Shown piece by piece: positions 52,061-61,017 of a DNA stretch of 64,000 nucleotides (the stretch's first letter is position 1; each line of letters opens with the position of its first letter). A program made the position numbers and the translations under genes. The notes below the pieces were generated by a model. That model searched no databases. It saw only the letters and a list, made by a program, of their open reading frames with translations, and was not told the DNA's origin. Origin of the DNA: Kribbella aluminosa (lineage in GTDB: Bacteria; Actinomycetota; Actinomycetes; Propionibacteriales; Kribbellaceae). The stretch is taken from NCBI RefSeq assembly GCF_017876295.1, contig NZ_JAGINT010000001.1, positions 3,038,001 to 3,102,000 on the forward strand. Direction: 5' to 3'.

Positions 52061-52676
52061 GCGCTCCAACGGGTCGTGAGACAGGTTGTGGTGGGTTGGG
52101 ACCTGGTATTACCTGTCTTCTGTCACCAGTGCCTGTCCCCGGCCCCACCGTCGCTCCGCAGTGAGACGACCGTGACGTGTCGATCCGGCTGCCGTGCCGC
52201 ACGGAGCGAGGTTGCTCGTCCCGGGTCACGCCGAGCCGGTTCACCTTTGAGATTGCCCGTTCACGCCCTGCATACGGTTGGTGAAGGGGCACGGTGATGG
52301 CTGAACCTCTCAAATGGCCTCCGCTGTCAGGGGTCGAGCAGTCGTTTGGCGCGAGCGATCGATGGGGTGGACGCGGTGAGGTTCGCCCCGCGTCGGGCGG
52401 CGGGCTGCACCAGCAGGATGGCGATGCCGCTGCCGGCGCTGCGGACCCGCTCGACGGCGCGAAGTTCGCCATCGGCCTCGAGTTGACCGTCCGCGCTCGC
52501 GCCCGCGTGCAGCCAGCGTCATCCCGCGCACGTGTACCTGCGCGAGGCGGCCACTGCGATCATGCCGGGCGAGAGTCCGGAGCGCGACGAGGTCTACTGC
52601 GGGTGGCCAGCCGCCCCGAGGTCACCTAGCAGCACGGCTACTTCCACGCCGGCGCCACCAGCTCGATCCGCCTCGC
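52061..52676. other. gene-free region with degraded coding sequence
   Basis: No intact gene is seen between the AKR stop and the tandem repeat. Short open frames occur on both strands; one minus-strand piece (52327-52518) has coding character and is listed separately. A plus-strand stretch with VYLREAATAIMPGESPERDE (52532 on) may be another fragment. Confidence 0.4.
52327..52518 (-). pseudogene. 63-residue C-terminal gene fragment
   Basis: A minus-strand frame bounded upstream by a stop at 52519-52521 and ending at TGA 52327-52329 encodes SADGQLEADGELRAVERVRS and then GIAILLVQPAARRGANLTAS, a helix-and-strand pattern with normal high-GC codon use. It lacks a start. It looks like the end of a lost gene; family unknown. 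Confidence 0.35.
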
Positions 52677-52883
52677 CACGCCGTACGTCACTGCCTCGGC
52701 ACGCCGTAGGTCACTGCGTCGGCACGCCGTAGGTCACTGCGTCGGCACGCCGTAGGTCACTGCGTCGGCACGCCGTAGGTCACTGCGTCGGCACGCCGTA
52801 GGTCACTGCGTCGGCACGCCGTAGGTCACTGCGTCGGCACGCCGTAGGTCACTGCGTCGGCACGCCGTGGGTCACTGCGTCGG
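52677..52883. repeat. 23-bp tandem repeat, nine copies
   Basis: Nine consecutive 23-base units run from 52677 to 52883. Copies 2-8 are identical; the first differs at two bases and the last at one. Each contains GCCGTAGGTCACTGCGTCGG. The last unit includes the final codons and TGA of the threonylcarbamoyl-AMP synthase gene (52872-52874). The unit is not a multiple of three, so it is not a coding repeat. Identity of the copies implies recent expansion. Confidence 0.95.
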
Positions 52884-53867
52884 TGCAGAAGGAAAGCTGC
52901 GGGGGCCGGCGGCGCGGCGGAGGCGGTTGGATATGGCTAGGCCTAGGCCTTGTTCTGGTGGGAGGGTGGCGAGGATCAGGTCGCAGCCTTGTTGGTCGAG
53001 GGTGCGGAGGTAGGAGAAGAGGCCTCGGGCGTAGTCGGCGAGGGAGTCGGGGAGGGGTACGACTGCGTGGGCCTCGATAGGAGTGCCGGCCAGGGGCGGT
53101 GGGAGGAGGACGCCGACCTTTTCGCCGGTATGGCGGGCGGCTTCGGCGACGAGGTCTTCCGGTTCGACCAGTACGACGCGTGCTCGGGGCGCGTAGTGCG
53201 ACGGGTGCTGGCCAGGCACCCGGACCGGGCTCGTCGACGGTACGGCGAGGGGGTGTCCGAGGGCAGCTTCGAGGTCCTCGCGGGTGACGCCGCCGGGGCG
53301 GAGGACGGTCGGGGTCGCGCCGGTCACGTCGACGATGGTGGACTCGACGCCGACACCGCACGGGCCGCCGTCCAGGATGAAGTCGACGTCGTCGCCGAGC
53401 TCCGCGCGGACGTGCTCCGCTGTGGTCGGGCTGACCGAGCCGAAGCGGTTGGCGGACGGTGCCGCGACGGCGCCGCCGAACGCGGTCAGCAGCTCCAGCG
53501 CGACAGGATGGTCGGGCACCCGGATGGCGACCGTCTCCAGCCCGCCGGTGGTCTCGAGCGGCACCCGGCGGCCGCGCCGCAGGACCAGCGTCAGCGGACC
53601 GGGCCAGAACCTCTCGGCCAGCAGGCGGGCGGTGTCCGGTACGTCGTGGGCCCAGTCGTCGAGCTGCTCGGCGCTGCCGATGTGGACGATCAGCGGATGC
53701 GACGGCGGCCGGCCCTTGGTCTTGAAGATCCGGCCGACGGCCTCCGGGTCCTCGGCGTCGGCGGCGAGGCCGTAGACGGTCTCGGTCGGGATCGCCACCA
53801 GGCCCCCGGCACGCAGTACCTCGACGGCCTTCTCGATCTCCTGGGTTCCTGCCGGCACGCCCACCAT
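52872..53867 (-). CDS. tsaC: threonylcarbamoyl-AMP synthase (Sua5/YrdC/YwlC)
   Basis: A 331-residue Sua5-type enzyme that makes threonylcarbamoyl-AMP from Thr, bicarbonate and ATP for the t6A modification of tRNA. The YrdC domain (about 1-205) has GGLVAIPTETVYGLAADAED, KGRPPSHPLIVHI, FWPGPLTLVL and SANRFGSVSPTTAEHV. After a linker with PGQHPSHYAPRA comes the Sua5 C-terminal domain (about 230-320). ATG 53867 is chosen as the start of the conserved part. The 3' end is set inside the tandem repeat. It is divergent from the glycosidase at 53907 by only 39 bases. Confidence 0.95.
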   Translation of the reverse strand: MVGVPAGTQEIEKAVEVLRAGGLVAIPTETVYGLAADAEDPEAVGRIFKTKGRPPSHPLIVHIGSAEQLDDWAHDVPDTARLLAERFWPGPLTLVLRRGRRVPLETTGGLETVAIRVPDHPVALELLTAFGGAVAAPSANRFGSVSPTTAEHVRAELGDDVDFILDGGPCGVGVESTIVDVTGATPTVLRPGGVTREDLEAALGHPLAVPSTSPVRVPGQHPSHYAPRARVVLVEPEDLVAEAARHTGEKVGVLLPPPLAGTPIEAHAVVPLPDSLADYARGLFSYLRTLDQQGCDLILATLPPEQGLGLAISNRLRRAAGPRSFPSAPTQ

Positions 53868-53906
53868 CGTCTCACGGGCGGCGGACTGTTCTGAAAGGGT
53901 GGGGGC

Positions 53907-55277
53907 ATGACTGATCGCCCTGTGCTCGTGCCGCCCGCCGGTTTGCGTGGCGAGAACCTCGAGGTCTGCTACGCCGCGGCGCTGCACAATCTGCTCGACG
54001 TCAACACGATCTCCGACGGAAGTACGGCGTACCTGCGCGCCGGCGGCGGGTACTCCGATCCGTGGACCCGCGACGCCGCCATCAACTCTTGGCACGCGGC
54101 GAGCCTGCTGTCGCCCGAGGTCGCCAAGCACACGCTGCTGAAGGTCTGCACCGACGGACTGGTTGCCCAGGACAACCAGTGGTGGGACCAGATCATCTGG
54201 GGCATCGGCGCCCGGCACCATCTGCTGGTGACCGGCGACACGGCCTTCGCCGCGGACGCGTTCCGGATCGCGGCCGCCTCGCTCGACATCCTCCGCCGGG
54301 ACCGCTTCGACGCGTCGACCGGCCTGTACCGCGGCCCGTCGCTGATGCAGGACGGCATCGCCGGCTTTCCGGAACCGCCGTACCAGCCAGGCAATCCGTC
54401 GTCCTTCGTCCTCGACCACCCAGGCGCCGCGGAGCTCCGCTGCCTGTCGACGAACGCCGTGTACGTCGGCGCGCTCGGCGGTCTCGAACAGCTCGCGGCC
54501 GAGGCCGGCGCGGACCCGGCGCCGTACGCCGCGCAGCGGGCCGAACTCGTTGCCGCCGTCAACGAGCAGCTCTGGTCGGACGAGACCGGGCAGTACGGCT
54601 ACTTCCTCGGACCGGACGGGCTGGACCTGCACCAGGAGACCGCCGGGCTCGCGCTGGCCGTCGAGTTCGGCATCGCCGGGCCGGAGCGTGCGGCCGGGCT
54701 CGTCGCGGACATCCACCACGAGCCGTTCGGCGTGGTGAACGTCTGGCCGCACTTCCCGCGTTTCGACGCCGACCACCCGGGTCGTCACAACGCGATCTGC
54801 TGGCCGATGGTCATGGGCCTGTGGGGGTACGCCGCAGCCAAGGCCGGGCAGGCGGCGGAGTTCGGCCGGACGGTCGACGACCTGGTCAGGTTGTTCCGCT
54901 CGAGCGGTGACGAGTTGTTCGAGCTCTACAACGCGACCACCGGCGAGGTAGACGGCGGCTGGCAGGTGGGCCGGCGGTGGGAGTCGCTGCCGCACCAGAC
55001 GTGGTCCGCCACCGCACTGCTACGGCTGGTCCACGAGGGTCTGTTCGGGCTCGAGTTCGGCACCGACGGCATCACCGTGCGCCCCACGGTGCCCACGGCG
55101 TACGCCGGTGAGTGGTCGCTGCGGTCGCTCCGGTACCGGGCAGCGACGCTCGACCTCACCGTACGCGGCGAAGGCACCGAGGTCCGCTCCGTCCACCTCA
55201 ACGGCCGGCCGCAGGACGCGCCACACGTACCGGCCACGCTCACCGGCCACCATCACCTCGAAGTCGTCGTCAGCTGA
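53907..55277 (+). CDS. six-hairpin (MGH1-like) glycosidase
   Basis: A 456-residue cytoplasmic protein of the (alpha/alpha)6 glycosidase type (MGH1/GH63/GH37-related). Marks are YLRAGGGYSDPWTRDAAINS, QDNQWWDQIIWGIGARHHLL, AVYVGALGGLEQLAAEAG, WSDETGQYGYFLGPDG and GRHNAICWPMVMGLWGYAAA, then a C-terminal beta domain. The Asp in DPWTRDAA and a C-terminal Glu are likely catalytic. It converges with the GH78-like gene, sharing 8 bases at the 3' ends. Substrate unknown. Confidence 0.78.
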   Translation: MTDRPVLVPPAGLRGENLEVCYAAALHNLLDVNTISDGSTAYLRAGGGYSDPWTRDAAINSWHAASLLSPEVAKHTLLKVCTDGLVAQDNQWWDQIIWGIGARHHLLVTGDTAFAADAFRIAAASLDILRRDRFDASTGLYRGPSLMQDGIAGFPEPPYQPGNPSSFVLDHPGAAELRCLSTNAVYVGALGGLEQLAAEAGADPAPYAAQRAELVAAVNEQLWSDETGQYGYFLGPDGLDLHQETAGLALAVEFGIAGPERAAGLVADIHHEPFGVVNVWPHFPRFDADHPGRHNAICWPMVMGLWGYAAAKAGQAAEFGRTVDDLVRLFRSSGDELFELYNATTGEVDGGWQVGRRWESLPHQTWSATALLRLVHEGLFGLEFGTDGITVRPTVPTAYAGEWSLRSLRYRAATLDLTVRGEGTEVRSVHLNGRPQDAPHVPATLTGHHHLEVVVS

Positions 55278-57648
55278 TCACCGTGATCTCGGGCGGCGCG
55301 GTCACCTCGGTCGGGCCGCCCGACACCGCACGGACCTCCAGCGGGCCGTACGGCGTCGGCACCGAGGCCTGCGCCCAGTCGAGACCGCCGAGTTGCGGCG
55401 CGACCCTGACCGTCGTCATCCCGGGCGCCGTCGGCCGGACGCCGAGCAGCGTCGCGACGTAGTGGTACAGCGGGTGCGCGCCCCAGGCGTGGCAGTCGCT
55501 GCGGGTCGGCTCAGGGTGCTCGATCACGGTGCGCAGGCCCCGGTCCAGCAGCCCGTACCAGAGGCCGAGCCGTTCGAGCAGGACGTCGGTCCGCCCGATC
55601 CTGTGGAGCGCCTCGAACAGGTAGTGGTCGAAGTACACGGTGGTCCGCGACAGCGATTCGTGCAGCATCGTCCGGACGGCCGTCTCGCCGTACTTCGCTC
55701 CCGCGAGCAACGCCAGCGATTGCGCATGCTCGCTGAAGGCGGTGTGCTCCAGGTCGTCGGCGTACAACCCGCGGTCGGCGTCGTAGAAGGCTTCGTCCGC
55801 CGCATCGAGCAGCTGGTCGGCCAGCTGTGCGTATTCGGCGCCTGACTTGCCCGTCCAGGTTTCCAGGTCGGCCGCCTGCCGCGCGACCAGGGCCAGTTGC
55901 AGCTGCAGCACGGCCGACACACCGTGCCCCGGGCCGGGCCAGTCGGCGTGTACTTCGCCGTCCTGGACGATCCCGGGCGGGCAGCCGGCGTCCCAGCCCG
56001 GCACCCAGTCGGTGAAGTTCCAGCCGTGCAGGGCCCGGAAGATCCCACGGTCGTCGACGGTACGGCGGTGTGCGTCGAGGGCGGCGCGGACACCCGGCAT
56101 CAGCTCGGCGACGAAGGCGAGATCGCCGCGCCACAACGCGAAGTCGTGCACCATCGCCACCCACCACAACGTGAACGGCGGGATGGGAGACGACTGCCGG
56201 GACGGCGTCCGCGACAGCACCAGCCCGTCGTCCTGCTGGCTCCTGGCGAAAGCGCGAAGTGCCTGCCGGGCGAGGGCGTCGTCGCCGGTGGCGGCATACG
56301 CGATCAGGCATTGGAGCCGGGTGTCGCCGGTGTACTGGAGCTGCTCGTAGTACGGGCAGTCCATGGTCGTCTCGTGGCTGCACGCCTGCAGCGTCCGGAA
56401 CGCGAGCGCGCCGACCTGCGCGAGCCGCGGGTCGCTGGCGGTGAAGCCGAGCCGGTCTTCGTACGGGTAGTGGGTCTCGCGGAAGCGCAGCCCGGTGATC
56501 GTCAGCGGTTCGGCGGCCGTGGTGACGAGGACCTCGACGTACCGGCCGGACTGCCACCACAGGGTGCTGTGTTGCTCGCGTCCCCCGCCGGCGATGAAGA
56601 GGTCGCCGATACCGTCTTCCTCGAGACCCGGCCGGCCGAAAAGCTTGCCTTCGACAACGTCGCGATGTCCCTTGCCTGCTTGGGGTTCCGTCTCGTACAG
56701 GGACTCCTGCCAGTGCACCCGTACTTCGGCGTCGCGTCCGCCGTCGAGGTCGAGGACCGGGTACGCGCAGACGTACTGGTCGAGGTCGATCAGCACCCGA
56801 CGGCAGGTCCCGGGCGGCAGGACCAGCGCCGTACCGTCGAGCAACCGTTGCCAGTCGCCCCCTTCACCGTCCAGGTGGTCCGCCGGATCCACGACCCGAT
56901 CACGTGTCGGCTCACCGGCCGGATGCTGCGCGATGTGACGGACGCGTGCGCCGTCGGCCCACCGCTGCGCGGGCGCGGGCAGGCGTGCCGGCACCAGCCG
57001 GCGTACGCCACCGCTCGGCAGCGCAGCGTCCCAGCCGCCACGTCCCGGATCGCCGTCACGTTCTGGATCGCTGCGGCGTCCTGGATCGCCGGCCGTGGCG
57101 GTCTGCCAGTCGAGGCTGTCTGTGCCGGTCTGCCAGCCCCACGGATAGGTACGGCCGTCACTGACGTGCCTGGCGCCGCATCCGTACCCGTCGCCCTTGG
57201 GACGTCGGCCGTGGCCGGGTAGTACAGCCGCTTGCCAGTCGGCGGTGCCGGTGTCGAGGCCGGGCGCTGCGAGCAGGAAGGTCGGCCCGTCTCCGAGGCT
57301 GAGCTGTGCCAGCGGTGCGTCGTCGCCGAGGCTCCACACGCGGGCGGCGAGCCAGTGCCCGCCGGCCGGCAGCCGGAGGCGGTAGCTCTCGAACGACCAG
57401 TGGCCGACCTCGCCCCGCGACGGGCCGCGGCCGACGAGGTCGCCGTCCAGCCACAGTTCGTACCGCTCGTCGGCGGACACGTGGACGACGGCCTCGGTTG
57501 CCTCCGCGCACTCGACCCGGAGCCGGAACCCGGCCACGTCCCCGCCCTCCGCCGCGCGGATCCAGCGCGCCGGCCAGGCGGCATCTCCCGTGAACGGGTC
57601 GTCGTCGAGCTGCAACCAATGGACGTCGGCGGTTTCGTGGATCGGCAC
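55270..57648 (-). CDS. GH78-like alpha-L-rhamnosidase
   Basis: A 792-residue protein with the GH78 layout: N-terminal beta domains (WPARWIRAAEGGDVAGFRLR, LWLDGDLVGRGPSRG), a central part with TGLRFRETHYPYEDRLGFTA, then the (alpha/alpha)6 barrel starting at FRTLQACSHETTMDCPYYEQ and LQYTGDTRLQ, the usual site of the acid Glu and substrate-binding Asp. The second Glu lies further on, and the end is a beta domain. Between residues 185 and 215 a Gly/Asp/Arg-rich insert with three DPxR repeats (57044-57099) is peculiar to this protein. It would remove terminal alpha-L-rhamnose from glycans or glycosides in the cytoplasm. Confidence 0.83.
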   Translation of the reverse strand: MPIHETADVHWLQLDDDPFTGDAAWPARWIRAAEGGDVAGFRLRVECAEATEAVVHVSADERYELWLDGDLVGRGPSRGEVGHWSFESYRLRLPAGGHWLAARVWSLGDDAPLAQLSLGDGPTFLLAAPGLDTGTADWQAAVLPGHGRRPKGDGYGCGARHVSDGRTYPWGWQTGTDSLDWQTATAGDPGRRSDPERDGDPGRGGWDAALPSGGVRRLVPARLPAPAQRWADGARVRHIAQHPAGEPTRDRVVDPADHLDGEGGDWQRLLDGTALVLPPGTCRRVLIDLDQYVCAYPVLDLDGGRDAEVRVHWQESLYETEPQAGKGHRDVVEGKLFGRPGLEEDGIGDLFIAGGGREQHSTLWWQSGRYVEVLVTTAAEPLTITGLRFRETHYPYEDRLGFTASDPRLAQVGALAFRTLQACSHETTMDCPYYEQLQYTGDTRLQCLIAYAATGDDALARQALRAFARSQQDDGLVLSRTPSRQSSPIPPFTLWWVAMVHDFALWRGDLAFVAELMPGVRAALDAHRRTVDDRGIFRALHGWNFTDWVPGWDAGCPPGIVQDGEVHADWPGPGHGVSAVLQLQLALVARQAADLETWTGKSGAEYAQLADQLLDAADEAFYDADRGLYADDLEHTAFSEHAQSLALLAGAKYGETAVRTMLHESLSRTTVYFDHYLFEALHRIGRTDVLLERLGLWYGLLDRGLRTVIEHPEPTRSDCHAWGAHPLYHYVATLLGVRPTAPGMTTVRVAPQLGGLDWAQASVPTPYGPLEVRAVSGGPTEVTAPPEITVIS

Positions 57649-57734
57649 CGGTCAATGGTGCCAGCGGCGCCGGTCATCGGGGTAGCCTGATCGCTGCCAG
57701 GCGAGCTCCGACGGAGAACGGCTGTGGAGGTGCG

Positions 57735-58505
57735 ATGCGACTGGACGGCAAGGTCGCGTTGGTGACCGGCGGGTCTGCGGGGATCGGCGCGGCGGTGGTG
57801 GACGGCCTCGCCGCGGCCGGGGTACGGGTGATCGTGCACGGGCGCGACGAGGAACGCAGCGCGGCCGTAGCTCAGCGGGTCGGTGGTGCCGTCGTCCTCG
57901 GAGATCTGGCCGTGCCCGGCGCGGCGGCCGATGTTGCGGACGCCGCGATCGCCGTTCACGGGCAGGTCGACGTACTGGTCGCGAATGCCGGGGCCGGCTG
58001 GTCCGGTCCGTTCACGGGTCTGGGCGGCGACGAGCTGGACCGTCTGGTCACGCTCGACCTGCTCGCTCCGCTGCACCTGGTTCGTTGCCTCCTGCCCCCG
58101 ATGATCGAACGGCGGAACGGTCACGTCGCTCTCGTCGGATCGGTTGCGGGTCGTACGGCGGTGGCGGGCGAGGCCGTGTACGCCGCCACCAAGGCAGCCC
58201 TCGACATCTTCGCGGAGAGCCTGCGCCTGGAGCTTCGTGATACAGGTGTTGGTGTGAGTCTCACCGTCCCCGGCGTCGTGGACACCGGGTTCTTCACCGC
58301 ACGCGGCCGGCCGTACGACCGGAAACGTCCGCGGCCGGTGCCCGCCGCCGTGGTCGCGCGGGCGCTGGTCGATGGCATCACCAACGACCGCGCCGAGATC
58401 TGGGTGCCGGGCTGGCTGCGGGTCGCGCCGGCGGTCCGCGCGCTGGCCCCCGGTGTGTATCGCCGGCTGTCCGCCCGGTTCGGCGAGCAGGTGGTGTCAA
58501 GATGA
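57735..58505 (+). CDS. short-chain dehydrogenase/reductase
   Basis: A 256-residue SDR: TGGSAGIGAAVVDGLAAAGV, VANAGAGWSG, ALVGSVAGRTAVAGEAVYAA with the Tyr-x-x-x-Lys (VYAATKAALDIFAESLRLEL), and TVPGVVDTGFF. The C-terminal part (VARALVDGITNDRAEIWVPG) is typical of SDRs acting on lipids or ketoacyl groups. Its stop overlaps the acyltransferase start (ATGA), so the two probably work together on a lipid. Confidence 0.92.
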   Translation: MRLDGKVALVTGGSAGIGAAVVDGLAAAGVRVIVHGRDEERSAAVAQRVGGAVVLGDLAVPGAAADVADAAIAVHGQVDVLVANAGAGWSGPFTGLGGDELDRLVTLDLLAPLHLVRCLLPPMIERRNGHVALVGSVAGRTAVAGEAVYAATKAALDIFAESLRLELRDTGVGVSLTVPGVVDTGFFTARGRPYDRKRPRPVPAAVVARALVDGITNDRAEIWVPGWLRVAPAVRALAPGVYRRLSARFGEQVVSR

Positions 58506-59773
58506 CCGGGATCGTGGTGCCGTCGGCCGACGCGTTCTTCCTGCATGTCGAAGGGACGGGCACGGCCCAGCACGTCGGAGGTGTCGTCGCCCTCGAACCG
58601 GCCGATCGGCGCCCGTCGATCGAGGAGGTACGAACGCTGGTCGCCGACGGATTCGCCCGGCTGCCGAGGATGCACCAGCGACTCGGACCATCGTCACGGT
58701 GGCGCCGGCTGCGCTGGATCGAGGACGAGCACGTCGACCTGGACTGGCACGTCACCGAGTACCGGTCGCCGGACGGCTGGGCCGGGCTGCTGCGTCTCAT
58801 CGGCGACCTCGCCGAGCAGCCGATGCCGCGGGACCGGCCGCTGTGGCGGATCGTGCTGGTCCGCGACGTCGGCCCGGGTGGTGCGGACGCGCTCGTGGTG
58901 CTGCTTCATCATTCGATTGCCGACGGCATCGGTGCGGTCCTGCACACGTTCAGCCTGTTCGAGCCGCGCCCGGCGTTGCCGGCACCGGTGGGCCCGAGGC
59001 CCGGCCGGCTCGCGCGGGCAGCGGCCGTCGCCGTAGGCCTCGCCCAGCTCGCGACCGACGGCCCCGCCCGGCCGTTGCCGCCCGGTTCGCTACGTCGTGA
59101 GTTCGGCGTCGCCGAGGTCGAGCTGGAGGTCGTACGGCGGGTCGCTGCGGATCGTGGCGTCCGCGTGACCGACCTGCTGATCGCCCTGCTCGCCGACGGG
59201 GTGTACGCCGTGTCGACAGGGCTTCCGCGGACCCTGCGGATCTCGGTGTCGACGGTGGTGCGGACCTCGGACAGCGTCGTAAAGGGCGATGCGGTCGAGG
59301 GCAACGCGATCGGCGCGACCATGGTCAAGGTGCCCGTCGACGGGCGGCCGTTCGAGGAGCTGCTGGCCGAGGTGTCCGCCCGGAGCGAGCGACTGCGCCG
59401 CTCGACGCGAGCGCTGGCGGCCCGCTTCGTGATGGCGACCGGGCTGCGGGCGGTGCCGGAGCCGTTCGTCCGCTGGTTCGCGCAGACTGTGTACGGACCA
59501 CGGTTCCTGCACGGGGTGGTGTCGAACATGCCCGGCCCGACGGTGCCGATGACGTTCGCCGGGGTGCCGCACCACCGCGTGTACCCGATCCTGCCGCTGG
59601 CGCCCGGTACGCCGCTCTCCGTGGGTGCCTTGAGCTGGGGAGGTGTGCTCGGGATCGGGCTGGCGACCGACCCGGAGCTGATCGACGCCGCCGCGCTGGC
59701 CGACCACGTGAACCGCGCGCTCAGGCGGTTATGGGCCGGGCCACTCGAGGGCGAGGAAGAGGCGAGCGCGTGA
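58502..59773 (+). CDS. WS/DGAT-family acyltransferase
   Basis: A 423-residue wax ester synthase / diacylglycerol acyltransferase. The catalytic HHxxxDG motif is LLHHSIADGIG (His 136-137, Asp 141). Other marks are PMPRDRPLWRIVLVRDV, VSNMPGPTVPMTFAGVPHHR and YPILPLAPGTPLSVGALSWG. It transfers acyl from acyl-CoA to an alcohol or diacylglycerol to make storage or surface lipid. It overlaps the upstream SDR by 4 bases and the convergent PucR-type gene by 45 bases at its 3' end. Confidence 0.92.
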   Translation: MTGIVVPSADAFFLHVEGTGTAQHVGGVVALEPADRRPSIEEVRTLVADGFARLPRMHQRLGPSSRWRRLRWIEDEHVDLDWHVTEYRSPDGWAGLLRLIGDLAEQPMPRDRPLWRIVLVRDVGPGGADALVVLLHHSIADGIGAVLHTFSLFEPRPALPAPVGPRPGRLARAAAVAVGLAQLATDGPARPLPPGSLRREFGVAEVELEVVRRVAADRGVRVTDLLIALLADGVYAVSTGLPRTLRISVSTVVRTSDSVVKGDAVEGNAIGATMVKVPVDGRPFEELLAEVSARSERLRRSTRALAARFVMATGLRAVPEPFVRWFAQTVYGPRFLHGVVSNMPGPTVPMTFAGVPHHRVYPILPLAPGTPLSVGALSWGGVLGIGLATDPELIDAAALADHVNRALRRLWAGPLEGEEEASA

Positions 59774-60916
59774 GTCGGGGTCGTCCAGGCGTTCGCCGTA
59801 CAGGGTCCTGAGCCGTGCCATCCGGTAGCGCACGGTCTGCGGGTGGATGCTCAGCTCGTGGGCGATCGCCTGCCGGTCGCCGAAGTGCCGCAGCCAGCTG
59901 GCGAGGGTTTCGGCGAGCCGATCGCGGGCGGCGTCCGTCTCGCCTCCGAGCGGCGCGAGCATCTCGTCGCGCAGCGCGGCGACCAGCGCCTCGTCGCGCC
60001 AGACGATCAGTGCGTCCAGGTGCTCGTCGGCGAACACCGGGTCGTCGGACAGTACGCCGGTGCTCCGCAGCCGAACGGCGATCCGGGCGATCTCCAGGCT
60101 GCGCGGCAACTGCGCCAGCGTGACGGCGTTGCCGACCACCGCGCCCATCCCGGCGAGCTCCCGGCTGAGCTGCAGCCGGCGACCCGGACCGGACGGCTCC
60201 GGGACGATGGCGCCGACGACGAGACCGTCGCGCCGGATCGGCAGTGCGCCGGGCTCGAGCCTGGCGACCAGCGTGGTGGCGGCGTGGTGGTCGCCGCTGT
60301 AGATGACGACCGCGGCGGTGTCCGGGATCCGCCAGGCCGCCTGCGCGGCCGCGGTCCGGATCGCCTCGGCGCTCGCGCGGCCGGCGAGCAGCAGGTTCGC
60401 GAGCTCCTCGCGGCGGCGCTCCCGGGCCACCGCGTCGTCGATCTGCTCCTGCAGGTACCCGTTCGCGGCCGAGAACGAGAGCTGGTTGACGAAGACGAAC
60501 ACCGAGTCCGCCAGCGCCGCGAGGTTGTCGGGTGCGAACTCCAGCCGGAGCGCGGTCGCCGCGACGTGCCGCCACGCGACCCGGGCGCCGAGCTGGAAGG
60601 CGGTCAGCAACCGGGTCAGGTCGTTGCCCTCCCGGAGTTGGCGGCGGCCGATCTCCTCGAACACCGGGCGGACGGCCGCGTCGGCGCGTTCGGGTGTGGT
60701 CTCCTCGGGGTTGCTGAGGTTGGCGAGCGACATGTCGAGCAGCCGGTGCACGAACAGCTCGGCGGGCCCGAGGACGGCGTCCCGGTTGGTGTCCAGGAAG
60801 GCCGCGTAGTCGGGCCAGTGCTCGGCCAGCCGGTCGCGGACCTCGGCGAGCAGGTCCGGCAGATCGTCGAGCAGGGCCTTCTCGAGGCCGGCGCGATCGA
60901 AGGTGGCGATGGTCAT
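59729..60916 (-). CDS. PucR/CdaR-type transcriptional regulator
   Basis: A 395-residue regulator of the PucR C-terminal helix-turn-helix type. The DNA-binding part is near the end: WLRHFGDRQAIAHELSIHPQ, TVRYRMARLRTLYGERLDDP. The N-terminal half is helical (LLAEVRDRLAEHWPDYAAFL, RLLTAFQLGARVAWRHVAAT) and the middle has a GGDEF-like GAVVGNAVTLAQLPRSLEIA stretch. ATG 60916 follows GGAGGG. It is divergent from hpnC and convergent with the acyltransferase, so it may control either. Confidence 0.9.
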   Translation of the reverse strand: MTIATFDRAGLEKALLDDLPDLLAEVRDRLAEHWPDYAAFLDTNRDAVLGPAELFVHRLLDMSLANLSNPEETTPERADAAVRPVFEEIGRRQLREGNDLTRLLTAFQLGARVAWRHVAATALRLEFAPDNLAALADSVFVFVNQLSFSAANGYLQEQIDDAVARERRREELANLLLAGRASAEAIRTAAAQAAWRIPDTAAVVIYSGDHHAATTLVARLEPGALPIRRDGLVVGAIVPEPSGPGRRLQLSRELAGMGAVVGNAVTLAQLPRSLEIARIAVRLRSTGVLSDDPVFADEHLDALIVWRDEALVAALRDEMLAPLGGETDAARDRLAETLASWLRHFGDRQAIAHELSIHPQTVRYRMARLRTLYGERLDDPDSRARLFLALEWPGP

Positions 60917-60997
60917 GTGCCCTCCGCGGCAACTGTAACGCCGTGACAAGTTTCGGCCGCCGGAATGTTGACCAGCGGGGCAGAGTTGGCAGGAAAC

Positions 60998-61017
60998 CGC
61001 TTCCGATGATGGAAGCG
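60998..61017 (+). promoter_or_regulatory. hairpin covering the hpnC ribosome site
   Basis: CGCTTCC (60998-61004) and GGAAGCG (61011-61017) form a perfect 7-base stem with a six-base loop. The right arm contains the ribosome-binding GGAAG and the first base of the GTG start. In RNA this would hide the start of hpnC unless opened. Confidence 0.5.

Noticed and set aside
52677..52883. Tandem array as a CRISPR locus
   Set aside because: The 23-base units are directly adjacent with no spacers, so it is a simple tandem repeat.
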